Positions 11,851 to 24,160 of a stretch of 64,000 nt of DNA are shown here, in pieces. The notes beneath the pieces were generated by a model. It was not told where the DNA came from and searched no databases. It saw only the letters and a program-made list of their open reading frames with translations. The first letter of the stretch is position 1, and every line of letters starts with the position of its first letter. The stretch spans positions 1,240,001 to 1,304,000 of the forward strand of contig CM044306.1 in the NCBI GenBank assembly GCA_024291935.2, read 5' to 3'. This DNA is from Okapia johnstoni. Lineage: Eukaryota > Chordata > Mammalia > Artiodactyla > Giraffidae. The translations under genes were made by a program, and so were the position numbers.

Positions 11851-14213
11851 GTTCCCCAGCCCGGAGAGGGGCAGCAGGAAGAAGAAAGGGAAAGCTAGAC
11901 CACAAAAATGGCCAGAGTGCCCGGGATGCTCAGAGATCGGAAGAGCAGAGACGAGGCTGGGAATCCAGGAGCCTGCAGACCCTGGGGCTTATCCTGAGCC
12001 AGGAGCAAGCCCTCTCGGCAGGTCTTTGCTCCACAGAGACCCTGGGCCCCCACAGGGTGGGCAGCGTGAAGGGATCTGATTGACCCGTGTGATATTGTGA
12101 TTTATAATAAGAAATGGACGTTCGGTCTTTGTCCTGCGCCTGGCACAGAGCTCCTAAAACTCTCTCAATTTCCTAATGGTGAGCGCAACCAAGGTGTCTT
12201 TCGTTGTGTTAACGAAATGACTTTGGACTCGCACCTGAAGGGTGGGCCTGGTTGCCTGGAGAACCAGCAGAGCGCATCCCACACTCCCAACCCTACCCCA
12301 GGAGAAGAGGGGCTGGAGGTTTGAGCAATGATTCAATCAATCCTGCCTAGGTAATGCAAATGGCAGCCTGCTCCAATATTCCTGCCTGGGAAATCCCATG
12401 GGCAGAGGAGTCTGGCAGGCTACAGTCCTCGGGGTCTCAAAGAGTCGGACATGACTTACTGACTGAGCACTCAAGCATGCCTAAGTAATGCAACCTCCAT
12501 AAAAACCCCAACGGGACGGATTTGGGGAGCTGGTTGGTGAACAGGTGGAGACGTGGGTAGACTGTCTCGCTAGAGAGGGAGCGAGAGCTTTCCCCCTACC
12601 CTGCACCCCGCGTCTCTTGCATCAGTCTGTACATACATCATATCCTTCTACAATAAACCAGTGGTCTACTAGGTACATTGTCTCCCTGAGTCCTGTGAGT
12701 CTCTCTAGCAAATTAATTGAACCCAAGGAAGCGGTCGTTAGACCCTCGAACTGCAGCAAGTCGATCAGACTCACCGGTGACAGTTTGGACTTTCAACTGG
12801 CGTCCACAGGGCAGAGGTCTTCTCGTAGGACTGAGTCCTTCACTTACATGACATGATGGTGTTTCCAGGTAGACAGTGTCAGGGTCGAGATGGACAGTAG
12901 GGCTCCCAGCTGGTGTTACAGAGGGTCGCGTGATGGTGAAGGTGGTGGGAAAGCCCCACATATTTTAATCGGTGTCAAAGTCTGGGGTAGGTTAAGCTGG
13001 GGAGTCCTCAGGATGGTTCTGAGATCTGAGCTAGGTCTTGACCACCCCATGGATGGGCAGGGAAGGTGGGAGGAACACCCTAGATGGGCTCAGAGGGCCC
13101 AGGGCCCCAAACAGGTTGTACGTTGGCTCCATACCCATTTTCAATTCAGTTTTGATGGTGACGCCATGGCAGGTAGGGAGCTATGCAGGTGGACTCAGAG
13201 ACCCAGGCCGCGGGGTCCCGAGGCCTACAGAAGGCTCTGCTGGCCTGGGCGGTGAGCCGGCGTCACCGCCCACGTTGGACTAGAAGGTGCTCGGCCCCAA
13301 GTGGGGGGCCCTGACCCCAGACGGCCCCTGGGCACCCCCAGCTCTTCACGGCAGCTTCTGCAGCGCTTCCTGGAGGTAGACTTTCTGAGACGAAGCGGCA
13401 GAGGACAGCGGCCCCTCGGCCCCCGGGGGCGGCAGGGGCTGAAGCCTGGTTCCTGCCCTCCTCCGCCCCACCCTCCTCGACGCCCCCGTCACCACAGACG
13501 GGGGAGCACAAGAGAGCAGTGCTGGAGGCTGTGGGGTCAGGAACTCCGGAAGGAACGCCAGGCATGAACGGGCTCTGCCGACATGGCTTAAGATGTGGGT
13601 GGCTGGAAGCTGCAGGGGATTTTAGATTAAAAGAGTTTCTAAAGAAGCTTCTTCAGGGTCAGCGACAGGAGGGTCCAGGCACATCTCCTGCCTCTTGCCA
13701 AGAATTCCAGAGGCCAGGACCCTCTTCTGGGAGCTGAGGTTGCAGCGTTTCCATCAGGGAGCCCCCTGATGGGGGCAGATTCCATCTTTCCTCATTTTCT
13801 GCCTCCAGAGTCAGAAGCCGAGGGAGACCCCAGCATAGCAGGGGAGAATACGCAGACAGGGGTACGAATTCCAGGTCTCTACCGATGAGCTGTGTGATCT
13901 GAGGCCACTGACTTAACCTCTCTGAGCCTGTTTCTCCGCCTATAAAAGTAGATATACAGGGAGTTGAGGCACAGAGTACGATGACAGGTGTAGGTGGTAG
14001 ACGTGCAATGTCATTTTCCTCTTCAAAAGATGGCTAATGGGGCGAGACTGTACATGTGAGTCACATCGCCAGCCAGGGCAGGTCTCAGGCATGAACGTAA
14101 CACACATGTGCCGTCACTGGCACGGACGCTGCAGATTTGCAGTGAACAAAACAAGGCCTTAAAAACTTGTGCTCGGCTGGAAGAAGACAGAAACAAATAA
14201 TGAGATTAATAAA
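11851..14213. other. Intergenic; partial Bov-tA and a MIR inside
   Basis: A 5'-truncated Bov-tA lies at about 12345-12470 (AATGCAAATGGCAGCCTGCT to GAGTCGGACATGAC). A MIR lies at about 13870-14020 (GAGCTGTGTGATCTGAGGCC, CTCTGAGCCTGTTTCTCC). The GC-rich part at 13.2-13.55 kb has no recognised coding similarity. Confidence 0.6.
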
Positions 14214-14412
14214 TACAGTCAACCCTTGAACAACGGGTTTGAACTGTGTGGGTCCACTTGTAAGCAGATGCTTTTTCAGTAAGTACGACCGTGTGTCACA
14301 ATTGCGCTTGGCTGGATCCTCTAATGCGGAACCTGGTTACAGAGGTTTGACCGTAAAGTTATACAGAGTGGCACCCCACAACCCCGCACTGTTCAAGGGC
14401 CAAGAGTGTTTA
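14214..14412. mobile_element. Tigger/MER2-type DNA transposon remnant
   Basis: CAGTCAACCCTTGAACAACG at one end and GTTCAAGGGCCAAGAGTG at the other are inverted terminal repeats, flanked by TA. The interior is short and non-coding. Confidence 0.85.
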
Positions 14413-14427
14413 CTACATCAATTAGTG

Positions 14428-14917
14428 ATAAGCTGTCCATTGAGTCGGTGATGCCATCCAACCATCTCATCCTCTGTCACCCCCTTCTCCTCCTGCCCTT
14501 AATCTTTCCCAGCATCAGGGTTTTTTCTAATCAGTCAGTTCTTCGCATCAGGTGGCCAAAGTGTTGGAACTTCAGCTTCAGCATCAGTCCTTCCAATGAA
14601 TATCCAGGGTTGATTTCCTGCAGGATGGACTGGTTGGATCTCCTTGCCGTCCAAGGGACTCTCAAGAACCTTCTCCAGCACCACAATTTGAAAGCATCAA
14701 CCCTTCAGCGCTCAGCCGCCTTTATGGTCCAGCTCTCACATTAGTACATGACTGCTGGAAAAACCACAGCTTTGACTATATGGATAGCATCACCAACTCA
14801 ATGCACAGGAGTCTGAGAAAACCCCAGGAAATGGTGAAGGACAGGGAAGGCTGGGGTGCCGCAATCCACGATGTCGCAGAGTCAGACACGACTGAGCAGC
14901 TGAACAATGACAACGGG
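14428..14917. mobile_element. BovB copy with inverted 5' part (twin-priming pattern)
   Basis: About 14428-14782 is BovB in antisense and 14783-14917 is the adjoining BovB 3' end in sense. The antisense part stops at the consensus block CATCACCGACTCAATGGACA and the sense part starts at its own version of that block. The two pieces therefore meet head to head with a small overlap, the signature of an inversion during reverse transcription. Confidence 0.85.
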
Positions 14918-16639
14918 GATAAGCGCTGAGGAAAAAGAAAGCCGTCCACGGGGGGCAGAAGGGCGGAAACTGGGACACAGAGGAGGACCTCGGTGGAATT
15001 TGATTGATCGGGTAGCATTTTAAATAGGATACCAGGGCGGGTCTCAGATCAGATGACCTTTAAAGAGAGACCAGAATCAAGCCAGGCAAAAGTAGCTACA
15101 GCTGCAAAGGCCCTGAGCAGACGCAGGGGACAGCCACGAGGTCAGAGCAGCTGAAACGCCCAGAAGAGAGCGGGAAGGGGGCGGAAGTGAGACCGGAAAG
15201 AACGAGAACCGTATCAGGCAAGGTTTTGTCACAAAGACCTTGGGTTTTATCCACAGAGAGATGGGAGCCTCTGTATCAATCCTGTTTCTTTCGTGTTCAT
15301 CAGGCTCCTCCTTGGTGCCAGGCCTGGGGCTGAGCACTGTGCATACAATTAATTCTGAGAGAGCACCGTGGGCTGCCGTCACAAGCCCCGAGGTATAAGC
15401 AAGAAGACAAACAGACTGAAATAGGCACCCACAGGCTATCGAATGTCAGGCGCTTGGAGCGAGACAAGGAACAGAATCTCCTTCTGGAAGGAACCTACCC
15501 ACCGATACCTTGACTTTAGACTTGATTTCCAGGACTGTAGAAAGAATAAATTTCTGCTGTTTTCATCCACCAGGTTTGAGATCATTTATTATGGCGGCCG
15601 TAAGTAACAAACACAGGTGTGTGCAACGTGACGGAACAAACCCTGAATTAAGAGCCAGATGACGTCAGTCTGAGCTCTAGCTCAACACCTCCCAGCCAAT
15701 CTTCACTCAGCTCCTTCACTTTCACCCTGGCCTCAGTGTTTCCCTCTGTAGAATGGGTATATTGACACAGGCTTCTAGAGTTGTAGTGAGAATGAAGTGA
15801 GAGCTAAGACCACTCAGGCTAGACCCAGCAGACTGGACAGAGCTCCTAAATCATAGAGGGGTCGGCTCAGGGGAGGAGGCAGTGAGCTGGACTCCCCGGT
15901 GCTTGGGCCAGGCCTAGAAGCAGCAGCTCCCAGGGGCTTGCTTCCAAGGGCTTCGGCAAGCTGTTGGCGACGTGGCTTCTCGCTGACGTCACCTCCTGCA
16001 GAGGGAGGGTCCAGGCAGAAGTAACCGTTTGCAGAATGAGTCAGGGAGCCCTGGCACTTGGATCTTCAGCCAGTCCTTCCTGCCAGGAGCCTGGGTGTGT
16101 GTGGGGAAGGGAGTCCTGTGCCAAGGGGAGTCTTAGGGCTTCAAAGCCAAAGGAAAGGCAATTAAGTTTATGGTGGAATTAGTCAGGAAACTGTAAACCC
16201 AGGACATTGCCCCCACACAGAAGATCCTTTTAGCACCATCTCAGAACACACGGAACCGCCTGGGACCTGCTTCCAACAAAACTGCCTCCTAAAAATAAGT
16301 TCAGAGTCTAGACAGGGTCACCACGACCTCCTCGCCGCCCCTGGGTCTTCATCTGTCATCAGGTTGGGGGGTGTGCTCAGTGATAAACCAAGAAACTCTG
16401 AGTCCTAGACCCCCAAGCCTAACCAAACCCCACCCTGGATCTGGCTTCCACTAAGCCCTCCCAGTGGAGAAGCACGGGGAGGAAGCTGGGGACGGCGCCG
16501 TGCACAGCCCGTCGGGGCCGCCAAGTGTAAGAGGGACTCACCCCCTGTTATGGGCTGGCTCTCGTGGCAGCTGAGATCGGTGAAACCAAGTTTAAGCACC
16601 CAGAGTGGGCTGCTGTATAACTCTGCTGCTGGTGATGGT
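14918..16639. other. Intergenic; MIR-like segment
   Basis: About 15640-15830 resembles MIR (AGAGCCAGATGACGTCAGTC, CAGTGTTTCCCTCTGTAGAA). Nothing else was recognised; no RNA gene or exon. Confidence 0.5.
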
Positions 16640-16836
16640 TGTCAGTAATTCATGTCTGAGTCTTTGTGACCCCGTGGACTGTAGCCCACCAGGCTCCTCT
16701 GTCCATGGGATTTCCCAGGCAAGAATACTGGAGTGGGTTGCCATTTTCTTCTTCAGGGGATCTTCCCCACCCAGGGATTGAACCTAGGTCTCCTGCATTG
16801 TAGGCAGATTCTTTACCAACTGAGCCACCAGGGCTC
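16640..16836 (-). mobile_element. Bov-tA SINE
   Basis: TGAGTCTTTGTGACCCCGTG to CTTTACCAACTGAGCCACCA. Confidence 0.92.
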
Positions 16837-17021
16837 AATAGAGACCATAATCACCTGTAAAGACTAAAATATTTACTGTCTGGCCCATTAAGAAGTCTGC
16901 AGACCCCTGGGCCTATTTATCAGGGTTTATTTTGGTATATATAGTCTGTTTAACCAGGAAGTAATTTTAAGACATTTTATTTAAAGGAAACAGACACCAG
17001 ATGAACATTTAAATTATAGTG

Positions 17022-17131
17022 TGTACACACACACATGTACACATACACGTACACACACGCGTACACGCACATACGTACACACATGTACACACATACACAC
17101 GTACACACACATACATACATACACACACACG
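17022..17131. repeat. (CA)n with ACGTAC interruptions
   Basis: About 110 bp of ACACACGTACAC-type alternating purine-pyrimidine sequence, next to an L1 3' fragment whose tail probably seeded it. Confidence 0.9.
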
Positions 17132-17216
17132 TTGGAATATTATTCAGCTTTTGAAAAGAAGGAAATTCTGACACGTGCTACAGCATGAACTTTGAGGACA
17201 TTACACTAAATGTGTC

Positions 17217-17374
17217 ACAAAAGGACACATTCCAGGGACTTCCCTGGTGGTCCAGGGGTCAAGCCTCTGTGCTTCCAATGCAGGGGCACCCATTCCACTT
17301 CTAGTCAGGGGGCTAAGACCCCACAAGCTGTGAATCATGGCCAGAAAGTAAAAAAGAAATAAACAAAAGGACAC
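17217..17374 (+). mobile_element. CHR SINE with 12-bp target-site duplication
   Basis: ACAAAAGGACAC is repeated exactly at 17217-17228 and 17363-17374 around GGGACTTCCCTGGTGGTCCA...CATGGCCAGAAAGT. Confidence 0.92.
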
Positions 17375-17795
17375 CGAAGGATTATTCCACTTAGGTGAGG
17401 TACTTAGTCCCGTTCGTAGGGACATGTGTAGCATAGTGATTGTCAGGACCTGGGGGGAGTTAGTGTTTGATGGGGATAGAGTTTCAATTTGGGAGGATGA
17501 GAAACTTCTGGAGGTGGGTGATGATTGTGGTTGCCCAACAATGTGAACGCATTTCACGCCACTGAACTTAAAGATGGTTAAGACAGTCAATTTTATGTTA
17601 TGTGCATTTTATTACAATTGTTAAAAAATAGAGAAACAGATAGGTGATGAAGTAGAAGGTAACTTTCCAGGAAGCTTTTTCTTTGGCTAAAATAGAGTTT
17701 CCGGGCTTCCTCCATCCCCTTGGGTTCAGGACACACAGGAGGGCGGGAGCTGTCCTGAGCTGCCGCTCCATGCCTCTGAGCTCCGTTCTCTCTGG

Positions 17796-17825
17796 TCCAG
17801 GCGGGTCCAGGCGGGTCCAGGCGGG
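17796..17825 (+). repeat. Three tandem copies of a 10-mer
   Basis: GGTCCAGGCG is repeated three times head to tail in GC-rich intergenic sequence. Confidence 0.85.
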
Positions 17826-18521
17826 CTTCTCGGGGGAGGGTGGTGCCCACACACTCCGGGAGGCAGCCTGCGGGACACAGTTGGGGGTGTCCCTTGGGGG
17901 CGAGGCTGGCAGGAAGGAGAGACCTTGCCAGGTCCCACGTCTACCCCAACCACAGCCTCGGAGACCTCCCGGGAGCAGAAGACGCGATAACAGGTGGATG
18001 TGGAAAGGCTTTCAGGAGTTGAAAGCGCATGATGATGGCTGGCTGTGCCCTCCGCCTCTGAGGGGTCATGTCTGTTTGGACAGGTGGTGCAGGGGACAGC
18101 CTGGGGCAGAGCTCAGAGGGCCTCTGATCGGCCTGCTCTGAGACCCCCGGTTTTGTGAGGCTGATAAAGCACTTGGCGGATCTGAGCCTGTTTTCCGGGG
18201 TGTAGATGGGAAAAGGGTCAGTTCTGGGGGTGGCCCCAATGAATCAAGGAAGGGTTGTGAAATTTCTCACATACGCCTTGAAAATGGACCTGCAGTCACG
18301 GTCCCCCAGCGTCAGCCAAGTCCTCCCTCCCCAGCCAGCCCACGGCAGGGGCTGATGCCACCCAAGTCGTCTCCCAAGACGGCCTCTGCTCCGTCCACCC
18401 TGAGGGGGCTCCTCCCGGGAATGTGGTGAGCAAGGGCATCAGACACCTGCTCGGAACGCCAGGGACACACGCATCTGAGCAAACCTGCCCATCCAGGGCC
18501 CGCAGGCCTGTTGGGCTGTTG

Positions 18522-18540
18522 AATGAATGAATGAATGAAG
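18522..18540 (+). repeat. (GAAT)n short tandem repeat
   Basis: Four copies of TGAA within TTGAATGAATGAATGAATGA. Confidence 0.8.
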
Positions 18541-18915
18541 GCGGAATCCTGCCGTCGGGCCGACGTCTAAGTCACACGGAGCTGGGTGCTGAGGCCCAGG
18601 GCAGTGCTGACCATTGTGACGAGGTGATGGATGGGCAGAGTCGTGGGGTGCCTGCCGCGTCGTCAAGACGGAGCCTTCTGTGTGCGAAGGGGAGGGGTGG
18701 CAGAGCTCAGACCGCGGCCCAGAAGCAGGACCTTCTGAAGCACAGGACACCTCCTCCTGGCCGCCCGCAGGACTGCACCTGCCGCAGCCCAGCGGGGCTC
18801 CCTGACCCGGGGTGGCCAGACCCCACCACCCGGAGCCAGAACCTCACCGCTCCTCACCCTCTGGGGGCAGCCCTAGGGAGAGCACCATCGGCTGGATTCT
18901 TACAGGACTCGTGGG

Positions 18916-19132
18916 ACGGTGTTGTTGTTCAGTCGCTAAGCTGCATCCGAATCTTTGTTTTTGCCACCCCGTGGACTGCAGCACGCCAGGCTCCTCTGTC
19001 CTTCACCATCTCCCGGAGTTTGTTCAAACTCATGTCCATTGAGTCAGTGATGCCATCCAACCATCTCATCCTCTGTCACCCCCTTATCCTGCCCCCAATC
19101 TTTCGCAGCATCAGGGTTTTTCCAATGAGTCT
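18916..19132 (-). mobile_element. BovB 3' part
   Basis: TTGTTGTTCAGTCGCTAAGC to AGGGTTTTTCCAATGAGTC, antisense and 5' truncated. Confidence 0.9.
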
Positions 19133-19990
19133 GTGGGCAAAATCTAGACCTAGGGGTGTGGCTGTGATTAGCCTTGGGGGACAGGGTGTATGGGGGCAAG
19201 GGCTGGAGGCCGAGGAAGGACGGCCTGCCGTGACGCTCTTATGGAGGCGTTTGCCGACACTTCAGTCTTCAGAAAATGCGTGTTGACCCTCAAGTAGTTA
19301 AAACCTAGAAATGAAAACAATAACACTTAAGTGGAGGTTTTTAAAATTAAATAAAGGGCGAGAGCAGAAGGTAAAACCAAGGAGGTGGCTCTGGGCCAAG
19401 TCTCCTCTGACTCTCGAGTCAGGCGGCACATCCGCCAAAGGACCTCTCCCTCCCCCGCTTTCTGCACGCGGTGACACCGTCCAGTGACACTTTGTTGAAA
19501 ATATTAAAACCTAGAGGTCACGCCAAGCCCAGCTTGAAAGCAGGAAGACATTCTTTCGCCCAAGCGCGAGTGCATATTTGGAATTGTAAATGCAAATTCT
19601 TTGGAGACAGACGTGCTTTCCTGGCCGCAAGTACAGACAGAACATTTGAAAGCGGGTCTCACTTTAATTTTTGACAAGTGTTAGGAAGACATACCCCTCG
19701 CAGCTTGAGAGAGACGGAGAATGAGAACCAGCCTGCGGGTCAGAGTGGGGAGGGCAGGGGAGAGGAGGAGCTGCTTCCGGAAGGGGCCTGTGACTCAGTT
19801 TCCACGTCCGCCCACGTCTCTCGGGTGTTAAGGACGAGGTGGCAGGGACGTCTAGAGACGTCCAGGGACATCAAGGCAGCCAGTGCAGCGGGGCAGGCAG
19901 CAGGCGATCTGGCAAGTAATCTGAGGTTTTCCAAGGGAGGCGAGGAGGCAGCAGACGCGTGGTTCCTCTCTGCTCAGAGCTCTTGACGCT
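19133..19990. other. Intergenic, nothing recognised
   Basis: Single-copy-looking sequence with no identifiable repeat, exon or RNA. Confidence 0.35.
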
Positions 19991-20195
19991 CTGGTGCTCC
20001 GTCACCTCTGACTCTCCGCGACCCCCTGGGCCGCAGCCCGCCAGGCTCCTCTGTCCGGGCGATTTCCCAGGCAAGAACACTGGGGTGGGCTGCCATTTCC
20101 TTCTCCAGGGGATCTTCCTGATCCAGGGATCGAACCCGCGTTGCTTAGGTCTCCTGCACTGGCAGGCGGGTTCTTTACCAGCTGAGCCACCTGAC
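19991..20195 (-). mobile_element. Bov-tA SINE
   Basis: GTGCTCCGTCACCTCTGACT to TTTACCAGCTGAGCCACCTG. Confidence 0.92.
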
Positions 20196-20204
20196 CTGTA
20201 GTGA

Positions 20205-21815
20205 GCACATAAAACGTGGCCTGTGGTGTCTGCCTTTAATGTTTTCAAAGTTCATCCATGCGGCAGATTTCATTCCTTTTCGTGGCTGAAAAATATTCCC
20301 TTGTAAGAACACTTTGTTGTCACCAGTTGATGGACACGTGGGCTGTTCCTACCTCTTTGACCATTGTGAGTAATCCTGTTCTGAACAGTCATGTACAAGT
20401 TTTTGTGTAGACACTTGTTTTCAGTTCTCTTGGGATGGACCTCAAAGAGTCATAGGCTAACTCTATATTTAACTTTTTGAGGAATTACCACACTGTTTTC
20501 CAAAATGGCTACACTATTTCAGACTCCGCTCGGCAGTGTAGGGGATTTCCAATCTGTCCACATCTTGGCCAGCATCTGTTACTGTCCTTACAGCCCTCCT
20601 AGTGGGTGTGAGGTGCCACCTTGTTGTGGTTTTGACTTGCATTTCTCGAAAGGCTAATGATGTCAAGCTTGCTTTATGCCTATTGCCTATTTGCACATCT
20701 TCTTTGGAGAAATGTCTATTCGAATCCTTTGTCCATTTTAAAATATTTATTTATCTGTGGCTGTGCCGGGTCTTCGTTGCTCCCCGTGCGCCACTCTCTA
20801 GTCGCAGTACACAAGCTCCGCGTTGTGCTGGCTTCTCGTTGCAAAGCGCTGGCTCTTGGGGGGAACGGGCTCAGCTGCCCCATGGCAAGTGGAATCTTCC
20901 TGACCAGGGACTGAACCCATGTCCCCTGAATTGACGGACAGATGCGTAACCACGGACCACCAGAGAAGTCCCTTTGTCCATTTTTAAAATTAGGTCGGCT
21001 ATCTACGAGGCCTTTATGAGATATAAGGTTCGCAAATATTTTCTCCCGTTCTGTGAGTTGTCTTTTCACTTTCTTGACCATGTCCTTTGCAGCACTTAAT
21101 TTTGATGATGTTCAGTTCATCGGTTTTCAGGAGGCTGCCTTCCCTTTAGCGTTATATCTAAGAAGCTATCGCCCAAGTCAAGGCCGTGAAGACTCACCCC
21201 CAGGTATCCTTCTCAAAGCTTTAGCTCTTACATTTAGGGCTTTGGCCGCCCTCAGGACGTTTGTATCTGCGGTATAAGGTAGAGCTCCAACTTCATCACT
21301 TTTTGTATGGATGTCCTGTGGTTCCAGCACTGCTTGTTGAAAAGTATTCATTCCCCATTCAACTGTCTCAAATCAACTGATCGTAAGTATATGGATTTAT
21401 TGCTAGGCTCTCACTTCTTCTCAAAAACTTTTTATTTTACATTGGAATATAGCCAATTAAAAATGTTGTGATAATTTCAGGTGAGCAGCGAAGGACTCAG
21501 CCACACACACATGTGTCCACTCTCCCCCAAACTCCCCTCCCATCCAGGCTGCCACATAACACTGAACAGAGTTCTCTGTGCTGGACAGCGGGTCCTTGTT
21601 GGTTTTCCACGTTAAATATAGTGCTGTGGTCCTGTTCTGGACTCTCAGTTCTATTCCATAGACCCTTGGTCTATCCTTATACTAGGACCACACAGTCCTG
21701 ATTCCTATAGCACTGCATACATCTTTGATTTCCGCAGCTGACGGTTTTGAAGTTGAAAAAGTACGAGTCTTCCCATTTGGGTCTTCCTTTTCAAGACTGT
21801 TTTGACTATCAAACC
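20205..21815 (-). mobile_element. L1 3' region with two nested insertions
   Basis: Antisense old L1 (GTGGCTGAAAAATATTCCCT, GAGTAATCCTGTTCTGAACA, TTTGGAGAAATGTCTATTCG, later TCAGTTCTATTCCATAGACC and TTTTCAAGACTGTTTTGACT). A CHR SINE and a younger L1 3' end (about 21425-21640) are inserted. No intact reverse transcriptase frame remains. Confidence 0.85.
20726..20984 (-). mobile_element. CHR SINE with 14-bp target-site duplication
   Basis: CCTTTGTCCATTTT is repeated exactly at 20726-20739 and 20971-20984. Between them is an antisense CHR (GTGGCTGTGCCGGGTCTTCG to ACCACCAGAGAAGTC). Confidence 0.94.
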
Positions 21816-23224
21816 CCTGACCTCACCGCCACCTTCACCGTAAAGGGTAAGGAAACCAAGACCCACCTCCTCAGAGCCAACCTCAAACCAAATCCTATGC
21901 GGTTGCCTCGACAAAGCCCAGGCCAGCCAGACACACGGTCCCTTTTCCAAACTGACAAGCATGGCACATCCATGTCAGACTGCCATGGCACCAAGCGGGT
22001 GACGAGCCAGAGCTTGCAGCCTCGTCACTCTTCTGATCACGAATCCTTCCAGACTTTGAATTTATCTACGTCTAAAAAAAAAAGGGAAATGCGATGCCAA
22101 AATCCAGGCGTCCTCGTCTCTTTACATCTTGCATCTGCAGTGTGAGAGCGGCCTGGCAAGTCCACCCCCGCCCTCTCCCCCTCCCGCTCCCCTTTCCCAC
22201 CACGTGCCCCCTCCCAGCTGGGCTGAGTCAGTTTCTCCCGGGTCCGCCCCTGTGGTCTCCGGCCCGAGCTGCCCGCCACCCCCTGGGCAGCTCCTTGGCA
22301 GAGATTTGAAACGTTTCTACTGAAATGACATTTGAACAAACGCGGAGGGGTTCAGCTGTACTTCAATCAAATTCCGTCGGATACAGTTGGGAGCCGGGTC
22401 CCTGTGGACTCTGCTCGCGGAGTCCCCTCCGTTTTCTGATTTGAATTGCTTTGTTCTCCTTCCAGGAAGGGGGGAAGAGGGAGGACGCGTTTGGCCCAAA
22501 ATGAAACATTTCCCTTTTAAGTCAAAAACTTGAGCATGGCTTGAAGGAGAGAGTTTAAGCTCCGTAATCCCCGGTCCTGAGCGAAGCAGTAACAAGCCTG
22601 CAATTTCCTTTCTGGAGGAGGGAGCCGGGGAAACAGCTCTTGGGCAGAGGCGCCTGGCGCCCCCGTGAGCCTGCCCGGAGCTGGCATTTCACTGCTCCCG
22701 GGGCTCAGACCCCTTGCCTCTCCCTGTCTATGCAGACACGCTCTGAATTTCAGTCGTTGGGAGGAAACCCAAGGCAGCTTTTCTGGGGCCCCCAGCTCTT
22801 CTCTTCCACTTTTGGTTTCTGGGTGGATGCTCCCGACACCACCATCACCGTGGCAGCTGCTCTGCGTCCTTTCTGGGCCCTGCTGCCCGAACCGCCACAG
22901 GCAAGTGAGGAAGTCGTGGGGGTGGAGTGGGTGTCAGGGCTCTGGGTACTGAAAGTTTGAGTGTTCTCATCCCAGACATGATAAAAGCAGACCATCTAAC
23001 CCTCAAAGTTATCATCCATTCTGAAAACCGTCCGAATCATCATGGAACAGCCTCAAAAGGACGTGAGCAAGTATCTAGCTAGATTTTCTTATTTTTTTTT
23101 TAATGCAAAAGAGGGCATCTAACTGAGCCCCAGCCTCCAGGCACAGAAGAGTCTTGCTAATTTGATCACGACTAGCACTTCAAGTCATCTCCTTCGTTGG
23201 GCCTTGTGACTGTTGTTTTTAATT
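21816..23224. other. Intergenic, nothing recognised
   Basis: No repeat family identified; GC content rises at 22.13-22.30 kb. About 22300-22600 looks single-copy. No exon or RNA gene supported. Confidence 0.35.
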
Positions 23225-23645
23225 TAATTTTTTTTTTTTTATTGGTGTGTGGCTGCTTTGCAATGTCGTCTACAGCAAGGCGATTCAGTCATACGTACAC
23301 ATGTGTTTATTCCTTTTCATATTCTTTTCCCACATAGATTATTATAGAATATTGAGTAGAGTTCCCTGTGCTATACAGTAGGTCCTTGGTGTTCATCTGT
23401 TTTATATATAGTAGTGTGTTAAGCCCCTCTGTCGTGTCTGACTCTTTGCGACCCCATGCTCTGTAGCCCACCAGGCTCCACTGTCCATGAGATTTTCCAG
23501 GCAAGCATACTGGAGTGGGTTGCCATTTCCTTCTCCAATATATAGTAGTGTGTATCTGCTAACCCTAAACTCCTAATTTACTGCTTTCTCATCCACCTTT
23601 CCCCTTTGGTAAGCATAAATTTGTTTCCAAAGTCCGTGAGCCTGG
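23225..23645 (-). mobile_element. Ruminant L1 3' end interrupted by a Bov-tA fragment
   Basis: TATTGGTGTGTGGCTGCTTT, GATTCAGTCATACGTACACA and AACCCTAAACTCCTAATTTA are one L1 3' end. The Bov-tA (about 23420-23538, antisense, truncated) is flanked by TATATAGTAGTGTGT on both sides (near 23406 and 23541). Confidence 0.82.
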
Positions 23646-23770
23646 GACTTCCTGGCAGTCCAGTGATTAAAACTTCACCTTCCAATGGAAGGGACGCAGG
23701 TTTGATCCCTGATCAGGGGGCTAAGATCCCACATGCCTCACAGCCAAAAAAACAGAAGCAATATTGTAAT
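23646..23770 (+). mobile_element. CHR-type SINE
   Basis: GGGACTTCCTGGCAGTCCAG to TGATCAGGGGGCTAAGATCC and CACAGCCAAAAAAACA. Confidence 0.88.
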
Positions 23771-24039
23771 AAATTCAGTTAAGATTATTAAAAATGGTCC
23801 ACATCAAATAAAAAAAAAGCTTTTTAAGTCTGTGAATCTGTTTTGTAAATAAATTCATTTGTATCTTTTTTTTTAGATTCTGCATATTATATAGTATTTG
23901 TCTTTCTCTGACTTACTTCTTTGTGTCAGTTATTTAAATTCCATTGATATTTGTTTAATTAATGGGTAAATATAGAGGTGGAGGGATGAATAGAGGAATG
24001 GATGGAAGGAAATGCTATCAAACAAAGAGTTCTTAAGTT

Positions 24040-24160
24040 TTTACTTTTTGGCTGTGCCGTGAGGCGTGTGGGATCTTAGTTCCCTGACCAGCGATCCAAC
24101 CAGTACCCCCTGCATCAGAAGTGTGGCATCTTAACCGCTGGACCACTAGGGAAGTCCCAA
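24040..24160 (-). mobile_element. CHR-type SINE
   Basis: TTGGCTGTGCCGTGAGGCGT to GCTGGACCACTAGGGAAGTC. Confidence 0.88.

Larger units (their letters stand above)
16850..17620. mobile_element. Old repeat fragments: hAT-like remnant and L1 3' part
   Basis: AAGACTAAAATATTTACTGT resembles a mammalian DNA-transposon fragment of uncertain name. TTGGAATATTATTCAGCTTT and CTGAACTTAAAGATGGTTAA are L1 3'-end sequence in sense. A CHR SINE is nested within. Confidence 0.6.
17621..18915. other. GC-rich intergenic, nothing recognised
   Basis: No known repeat apart from a tiny 10-mer triplication and a GAAT run. A 152-codon plus frame and a 251-codon plus frame start here; the latter runs straight into BovB sequence and has no family motif. 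Confidence 0.4.

Noticed and set aside
18531..19286. 251-codon plus-strand frame
   Set aside because: It runs through unassigned GC-rich sequence into an antisense BovB fragment; no domain.
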